From positions 35,331,425 to 35,391,424 of the forward strand of contig CAIIXF020000010.1 of NCBI GenBank assembly GCA_903813345.2: a stretch of 60,000 bases of DNA, written 5' to 3'. Below, in pieces: positions 23,801 through 32,800 of the stretch. Below the pieces are notes generated by a model that had not been told where the DNA came from, searched no databases, and saw nothing but the letters and a program-made list of their open reading frames with translations. Made by a program: the position numbers and the translations under genes. The DNA is from Owenia fusiformis (taxonomy: Eukaryota > Annelida > Polychaeta > Sabellida > Oweniidae). Position 1 is the stretch's first letter; each line of letters starts with the position of its first letter.

Positions 23801-26800
23801 TACACCAGTATGTGGGTATGATGGTACTAAATACAAGACATATGGCAACCAATGTGCCTTAGATGCTGCCATTTGTGAATCTGAAGGAACTGTTAGATTG
23901 ATAAGAGAAGGAGAGTGCACTGCGGGCAGAACAGAAGAAAGGGAAAAACCAAAGTGTAATAATGCCTGTACATATGAATATGATCCAAAATGTGGTCGTG
24001 ATGGTTCGAAATTTAAAACATATGGCAATAAATGTGCAATGGACTTTGCTATTTGTGAATCTGATGGCCGTGTAAGGTTTGTTAGAAATGGAGAATGTCC
24101 CGAAACTAGAAACACAGAAAAGGAAAATACAAAGTGTAATAATGTCTGCACATTCGAATATGATCCAAAATGTGGACATGATGGGTCCAAATATAAAACT
24201 TATGGAAACAAATGTGCAATGGACTTTGCTATTTGTGAATCTGAAGGTGTTGTAAGGTTTATCAGAGATGGGGAATGTCCTGAGACCAGAAACACAGAAG
24301 AAGAAAAACCAAAGTGTAATAATGCCTGCACATTCGAATATGATCCAAAATGTGGACATGATGGGTCCAAATATAAAACTTATGGTAACAAATGTGCAAT
24401 GGACTTTGCTATTTGTGAATCTGAAGGTGTTGTAAGGTTTATCAGAGATGGGGAATGTTCCGAGACCAGAAACACAGAAGAAGAAAAAGCAAAGTGTAAT
24501 AATGCCTGCACATTCGAATATGATCCAAAATGTGGACATGATAGCTCCAAATATAAAACTTATGGTAACAAATGTGCAATGGACTTTGCTATTTGTGAAT
24601 CTGAAGGTGTTGTAAGGTTTATCAGAGATGGGGAATGTCCTGAGACCAGAAACACAGAAGAGGTGAAATCAAATTGTAATAAAATTTGCACTTTGGAATA
24701 TGATCCTAAATGTGGACATGATGGTACTAAATATAAAACTTATGGCAACAAATGTGCAATGGATGCTGCCATTTGTGAATCTGGCGGTGTTGCCAGATTT
24801 GTTAGAAATGGTGAATGTCCTGAATTTGACACAAGTGATGCTGAAACTGAAAACAAGGAAGAGGAATGTAATGAGGCATGTACCAGGGAGTATAATCCAA
24901 TGTGTGGCCATGATGGCACTTCACATAGAACATTTAGCAATAGGTGTACCATGGAGTTTGCAATTTGCAAGTCAAAGGGAACTATACGATTTGTGAGAGA
25001 AGGTGAATGCCCAAATGATGGCAATAATGAAGACTGTGATAAACCTTGCACCAGAGAATATAACCCAGTATGTGGTCAGGATGGCACTTCATATAAAACA
25101 TATCCTACTAGATGCATTATGGAAGTTGCAATTTGCAAATCAAAGGGAACTGTACGGTTTGTGAGAGAGGGTGAATGCTATCCTGGTGATAGAAATGACA
25201 AACCTGCGAAAACAAAATGTAACCAAATTTGTACATTGGACTATACACCAGTATGTGGACATGATGGTACCAAATACAAGACATATGGCAACCGATGCGC
25301 CTTAGATGCTGCCATTTGTGAATCTGAAGGAAAAGCTAGATTCATAGCACCTGGTGAATGTCCTAGTGCTGATGATACTGCAGTGGAGTTCACATGTAAA
25401 GTAGGAGCACCATTACTAAGAAACCCAGAAAGTGGAGAGACTATATTTTGTGTGACAGAACCAGAAGAACAAGGATGCCCTGATCAGTATTACTGTGTTA
25501 ACAACCCTCTAAGTGAGACTTTACCTGGATTCTGCTGTCCGAAAGAAACCATAGAACCTGTTGTGGAACCCAAACCAAATGGGTAAGTACTTTTCTATGT
25601 AGTAATATAATCTAAACATGTCGCCAATCAACCTTTATTCATTCATAATTTGCAAATTGATTATAGTAGCATGTGATTCTTAATTTACAACATATACGAT
25701 TTTATCTCTGACAATACTGCAATCTGTTGGTTTAAGGGTTGTTCCTCTGGAATTAGCCTGTAGAAATGGCCAGCCATTGCGTGATCCAATGGGTGCAATG
25801 ATGGTTTTCTGTGGCCGAGGACCTGATAGACAGGATTGTCCTGCAGACCACTTCTGTAATGTTGCAGCTGATGATTCATATGCAGTCTGCTGTCCTTTAG
25901 GTGTGTACGCTTATTTATGTTGATTCGTAACCATTGTTTTGTGTGATATACAGGGTGTCCCGAAAGTATGGGGCCCCCCTAGGCAGACATTTTCCAGTGT
26001 CCTCATAGTATGTGTCATATATCATTTTAAAGCTTGTCCAAAGTTACATTGATTTGCCAAGTATCATGGTTTAACTCCCAAATGGGAAAAAGTTACAGTC
26101 ATTTTAAAAGTTAGTGTTTTGTCAAAGTAAAGTTCAATTTTACACAACATTACTAGTCAATGTGTCCCCCCTTGGCCATGTTAACAGCGGCAATTATTTT
26201 CAGATATGACCCTAAAAGCCCTTCAAATAGGAGTGTGGAATTTTATAACCCTCTTAAAACCTGTTAAGGGACTTTAGAAGAGTTTCCTTAGAGTTTCTAC
26301 CCTCACCATTCTCTTTTTCCAACTCAATATCCATCCGACCCGAAAAGAATTGCTGCTGTTAAGATGGTGCGGGAGGAGACATTGACTAGTGATTTGGCAT
26401 AAAATTGAACTTAATTTTGACCAAACACTAAATTTTGAAATGCCTGTATTTTTTTCACATTTGAGAGTTGAACCATGATACTTGGTGAATCAATGTAACT
26501 TTGGACAAGCTTTAAAATGATATATGACACTTACTATGACGACACTGGTATATGTCTGCCTAAGGGGGGCCCCATACTTTCGGGACACCCTGTAGTCTAT
26601 TAATTATTGATGTTATGGGATAAATTAGTGGTCATCTTTTCTTTTGCTGTGTGACTTCGATGCTTTTGGATTGTACTGTTGGTGTCTGACTGGAGGGGTG
26701 GGGTTGTAAGACACTTTCTTTGTTACACCAGTATTTTGCATGTTGGACATTTGTTTCTTTGTGTCAGGTTGTTTGGTTTAAATGTTGTTTTAATGTTCTA

Positions 26801-29800
26801 CAAATTGTTTCTGAATGGAGTGAGGCTGGATGTCAGACACTGTTGTACATCTTATTTAAAGGTGATTGTTACCTTGTGACAGGTTGTTTATCAGATGATA
26901 CTTACTGATGATTTTAAAACGATATTTTTAGTAAATGTATTTGTTGTTCTTATAGCTGATTGTGGTTTCCCAGATGTCCCTTCCAAGACAGATTCAGGTA
27001 CTGTGATAGTGGGAGCAGCCTGTACTGTATTTGGTTGCGTTGCTCAATATACATGTAACCCAGGCTTCCAGGTTGACGGTCAAACAGTTCGTACATGTAT
27101 GGATAATGGGAAATGGTCTGGAGAAGCTCCTATTTGTAAACCTGCTGGCAATGCTGGAAAGGATAGAACAATTTGTCGTCAACCTAAATTTCCAGGTGAT
27201 TGCCGAGGTTATTTCCCAAGGTGGTATTATGATTCACAAGCATCACGTTGTCAGCAGTTTATTTATGGGGGTTGTAATGCTAATGATAACAACTTTGGGA
27301 GCCGATATGACTGTGAAGAAGCATGTGTCAATGTCGATGTTAAAGAAAATGAATCTGTACGCCCAGTTCTCATTCCAATTAGTGGGTCAGAAGAGGAAAG
27401 CAGTAATGACATATGTTCACAACCTAAAGAAATAGGACGTTGTAGAAGCTACTTCCCAAGATGGTACTTCAATACAGAAACTAAGAAATGTGAAGAGTTT
27501 GGATATGGGGGATGTGGTGCTAATGAAAATAACTTTGACACAATCGAGGCATGTATCCAGACATGTGCAAAAACAGGTATAGCTTTTTTATTCGTTAATT
27601 TTGTAAAATAGGTTTAAACATACTGTTTGATGTCTGTGACACTGGAATGTACATGTGTTGTAATTATGCCATATTGAGGATCTTATATACAGGTATCATT
27701 TCTTTCAAAAGTTGATATTTCCTGTACTAATAATGCTATAAAATTTTGTACAGGGACAAAAGAAGATTTGCCAACAATCAATCGTGAGGAGTATGATGAA
27801 ATTAATAATAAGCCAGTAGATGAGATTGAACAAGCTCGAAGGCCAAATGAAGAATTTCCAGGTGTAGGTGAAAGCAATGTGAACCTTAGTAAACCAGATC
27901 TTGATCCATGTTCTCTGCCTAAATTACCAGGAAAGTGTAAGGGCTACTTTGAGAGATGGTATTTTGATGCCAACACATTTACATGCAAGTTGTTCGTATA
28001 TGGAGGATGTGGAGCAAATGGAAATAATTTTGAAACCCCAGATGCTTGCAGGCAGAGGTGCAATGCTTTAACAGGTATAACATGTTTTGAAACTAGTTTG
28101 TTTCATATCAGTATTAATCAAAGAAAGTCGAGGATAGAATAATTTAGCTAAATAGTTCAAATAATGATTGTTTGGAAAGTTATCAAGGTGGTCTCCATAA
28201 ATGACTGAAATCTTAAAACATTTTACAGATTTTATAGATTAAAGTTACTTTTGATGTTGGTTGTGGAGAAATTGAAGATATTCATTCATGATTTATTCAT
28301 TCTTAATGAGCAAAATCTGTATGTACATATGACATTAGTTGATTTGTTAATCGCAGTTAACATGAAACTCTTTTACAGGGACAAAAGAAGATTTGCCAAA
28401 CATCAAAAGACAGGATTATGATGAAATCAATAATAAGCCAGTAGATGAGATTGAACAAGCTCGAAGGCCAAATGAAGAATTTCCCAGTTTTGGTGAAGGG
28501 AATGTTGACCTTAGTAAACCAGATCTTGATCCATGTTTTCTGCCCAAATTACCAGGAAAGTGTAAGGGCTACTTTGAGAGATGGTATTTTGATGCCAACA
28601 CATTTACATGCAAGATGTTCGTATATGGAGGATGTGGCGCAAATGGAAATAATTTTGAAAGCCTGGGTGCTTGTAGACAGACGTGCAATCCAATAAGAGG
28701 TATCTGAAAATAAAACACTCAAATATTTATTTATATAACAAGAAATTGAAATGTCTCCATTAAACTGCAATAAACACGATAATAAATAATTCAAGAATCA
28801 ACTTCACGATAATAAAGAATTCAAGAAGCAACTTCACGATAATAAAAAATTCAAGAAGCAACTTCACGATAATAAAAAATTCAAGAAGCAACTTTTCTTT
28901 CCTTTAACCAAGAATGAAGGTCTAAGACTACAACAAAATTTAATCCTTGAATATTGTATTTGAATTTCAATTATATATTTTATTTTATTTCCATTTTCAA
29001 ATAGATATATAATAAATATTAAAGTGTAGATGGACAGATTGTTTTGACATCTGGTCAATTTTCATTTGCTTTCTAATGGCTATTTCAAACATGTACATTT
29101 TCCTAATTTTAATTTTTACGTGCTTAGGTGTTCTATTTTATAGACACAATAAAATGGTTTTGTCAACAAGTTTATGTTAATGTAAATGATTATATTGGCA
29201 TTCGGCGGGCGACAAATGACAGGTGGTGATATTTGCATGTTCATTTGTGTCATATAAGTATGTTTTTTTTATCTAATTTATCTTAGATTCAAAAGAGGTT
29301 CTTCCTGCTCTCTCCTGGGAGGAATTAATTGAGATAAACAAATTAGAAAAAGAACTTTTCCCAGACCAGACTCTTGGAAGCAAACCTGACCTTGGAAGCG
29401 AACCTGACCTTGAATCAGATGGTGCCAGCGAACCTAACCTCAGCATACCACAAGGTATTGCGAAGCTTTGATTTGACGGTCTTTGCATTTTGTGTTTGAC
29501 CAATTAGGACGTTAGGAAAATATCTGACCATTGCAGGTTCTTACTCCTGATTCATTCTCTAGGTGACCTGTAATTGTATTAATATTAATGAACTACCTTT
29601 GTTTGGACTGGTTATTATTAAAATTAAATTTAAAAAAACAATCCCTAAATTCGAGTTGATATATGTCCTAAAATCATATCAATATTAATGAAATTTCAAA
29701 ACAGCGATTTTAAGAAATACCTTAATATCATCTCATTCAATGTCATGTGGTTTTTAGGAATACCAAGTGTGATATTAGTCCCAACAGAACAAAATGTTAT

Positions 29801-32800
29801 GGAGGGCACGCCTGCTAGTTTCTTATGTCAGTCACCTAGCAACCACAACCCAAATATTTCTTGGCTGAGAAATGGCCGGAAAATCGGAACTAAGTCAGGA
29901 TATATCATACAAGAGATGCCATTCGGATCTGTCTTGAGAATAGAATTCACAAGAGCTGCTGATAGAGAATTCACATGTGTGGATGACGATTTACCTGAAG
30001 ACGAGGCTGCAAAAGCAGTAGGGACATTGACAGTATACAAATTTCAAGAAGGTATATACTTTGGTTATGAATGTATTTCAGTTTTACTCAAGAGATAGAA
30101 TTAACCATCTAATACAAAAGCAAATATTTTATATGGTTTTAATTCTCATAACATGATATACATGTAATATTAATTTATATTCTTCCATAAAAAAAAATTC
30201 AAGGCGCTCCAACTGGTTACCCTCGTATCACAGTTCATCCACGGCTCAAGGCAGTTGAGAAAGGACAATCTACCGTCATGACGTGTAACGCTGATGGTTA
30301 TCCTGAACCAACCATTAGTTGGTTTAAGAATTTAGTTCCAGTAGATATGACTGACCCAAGGTTCACCTTACTCTCAACTGGTAAGCCATGATACATTTTA
30401 TATTGTTAAATTTATTTTTTCTCTCAATTTTCTTAAAGTTGTTCTGAAGCCATTTTACTCGAGGTGTGTGGTTGAAACAATTTGCCTCGAAATACGATTT
30501 TGTAGATAAAAATGAAACCCCGGCTTCCAAAATCGTGTTATTCACTCTTATGTTGAGGCAATTATTGCAAGATTGAGGCTATCCTCATCAATTTTGCAAA
30601 GGGTAAAATATCACTTGCAATTGAGTGCGGAATCAGTCGAGCTGAAACACTATTGAAAGCGTGTCAGTTATACAACAGCAAAAATTGCTAGTGTTTGGGG
30701 ATTTACACTTTTCAACCCGAATGGACTGCTGTAAGGCCAAAATATAATTATTTGGTTAACATATTCAGTTATTGATATACGATTTCACAAATGCATTTCA
30801 ATCAATTCCTTGAATATGTAATGAATAATATTGCAGTGCTCTTTCCTTTCCTTTTATGAAATCGTGCTGTGTGGGGAAACATCACAAGCTTTATAGTTAA
30901 CATAACACAATGGATGCTACTTGTGCTAAAAACAAGATAATAAACGATTCTCTGATTGGTTTTAGTACAACTTTAAATACACAACCACAACAAAATTCAA
31001 TTGTGGACAAAAAATGTTTAATATTCCTTTTAATGTAATTTTCTTTCCTTCTTTTTGAAACTGGGGACACTTTCAAGCAAACTTTGAAAAACCTTATAGG
31101 GAGAATTACTGGTGGTTAACTGTACCAGTGTCTATCCTTTAAAAGAAATATGTAAAAATAATCTTTAAAATAATTTTTCTTTTCATCAATAAGGCCATAT
31201 ACAAATTACCGAAGTTGAATCTGAGGATCAGGGAAAGTACGAGTGCTCTGCAAGCAATGAAAAGGGAATTTCGTATTCACAACCTGCTGTCCTTTATGTT
31301 AGAGGTAAGTTATTGCCCCCTTGATTTATATATCATCGGTTCATCATTAGCCTTGCTCAAGTTGGTATTTTTTACTTATCTGATCTTGAATTATTACCGC
31401 CTTGTACAATCCAGCGGTTTCGAGATTTCTATAGTACCTACGCTGTCAGGGGTATCGCGAAACCGTTTTGATTGACAAGATCGCATGGACATGACGTGTG
31501 ACTTCAGGCTGATTGACCAATCAAAACGTTATCAGGTTGACCTGCAAAAACAAAGCACATCTACGACTTGAAATTCATTGATCTGATCGAGTGTTTCTTT
31601 TGAATTATTTATATTACGTAATTATTAAATGTACATTTGAATGTAACCAGTCATTAATATAAATTAAATCATGCGATTCAATGTTGATTTAAGACTGCAA
31701 TAGCGATTAAAATGCGTGAAGACCTAGTCCGGCCATGTAATTGTCGATCTGATTCAGTGATTGAATCTCAGCCTATATGTTCAATCATTTGAATTCAGCG
31801 ATCGTTTCAACGTTTCTTGTTGAAATCTTCTTACCTCCTGGTATCCGATCGATGCTCCAGCATCCACTAAACTCTGATTGATATTTATCTTATAAAACAT
31901 TTGTATTTCCATGATGAATTCGTGCAAGATTTGTTCGTGAAAAGTTCCGGTGAAAAGTGTACTTGTTTTTGACCATGCATAATAATGAGCTAACGCGTCA
32001 GGACTGTCGTTGTTTGGTCAAATTTTACCGACATAAAGCACGTGGTCGGTAAAGTGGTCGGTAAAGCATGTGGCTTTCGTTTGGGTACAAGGCGGTCATA
32101 ATAGAAATCAAGATATCTAAAAGAGACCGAGTTGGGCTAGGCTAGTTCATCATATAAGTCAATACATCTATTTACCTAATGTATTCTGAAATATCACTTT
32201 TAGCAAAAATGTACTTTTGTAGCAGTTATCTAACAAATATGCACTCACCATTCCTTTAGTTCGTCGTGTACCACCTTACTTCACCATCAAACCAGTAGAT
32301 GTTAGAGTAGAAAAAGGTGGAGATGTAAGCATCGACTGTGTAGCGTCCGGTTCCCCAATGCCATATGTGAAATGGTTCAAAGGTGATATTCAATTGACAC
32401 CTGAGTTTGAAGTCCAATTAGGACGCAATGTACTTACAATGACCGATGCACAAGAGGATGCCACAGTCAGATGTGTCGCTGAATCTGAGCTTGGTAGAGC
32501 AGAAGCAAATGCAAGAATTACCATTTTGAAAGGTATAGTTCACTTAAGAATGATCTTGCACTCGCTGTTTTAACAAAAAATAGAGCTGAATTTTTAAGGG
32601 ATTCGAAATACATATTACACTGTGCAGTATAAAAACTGAAGAGAAACATAACTTTCAGTGCTAAATACAATTTGTTGGTTTTATTTAAGGCACCAAGGAA
32701 GATCTTCCTGATATAACCTGGGAAGCGTATGACAGAATAAACAGTCAGCCTCTCCCTGAGCAGGCTCGTCAACCAATTGGAAGAAAGCCAGATGTGGGAA

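Noticed and set aside
23798-24911. Long minus-strand open frames across Kazal array 2 (for example 23859-24539)
   Set aside because: They are reverse-strand shadows of a repetitive coding exon; the plus strand has a clear domain pattern.
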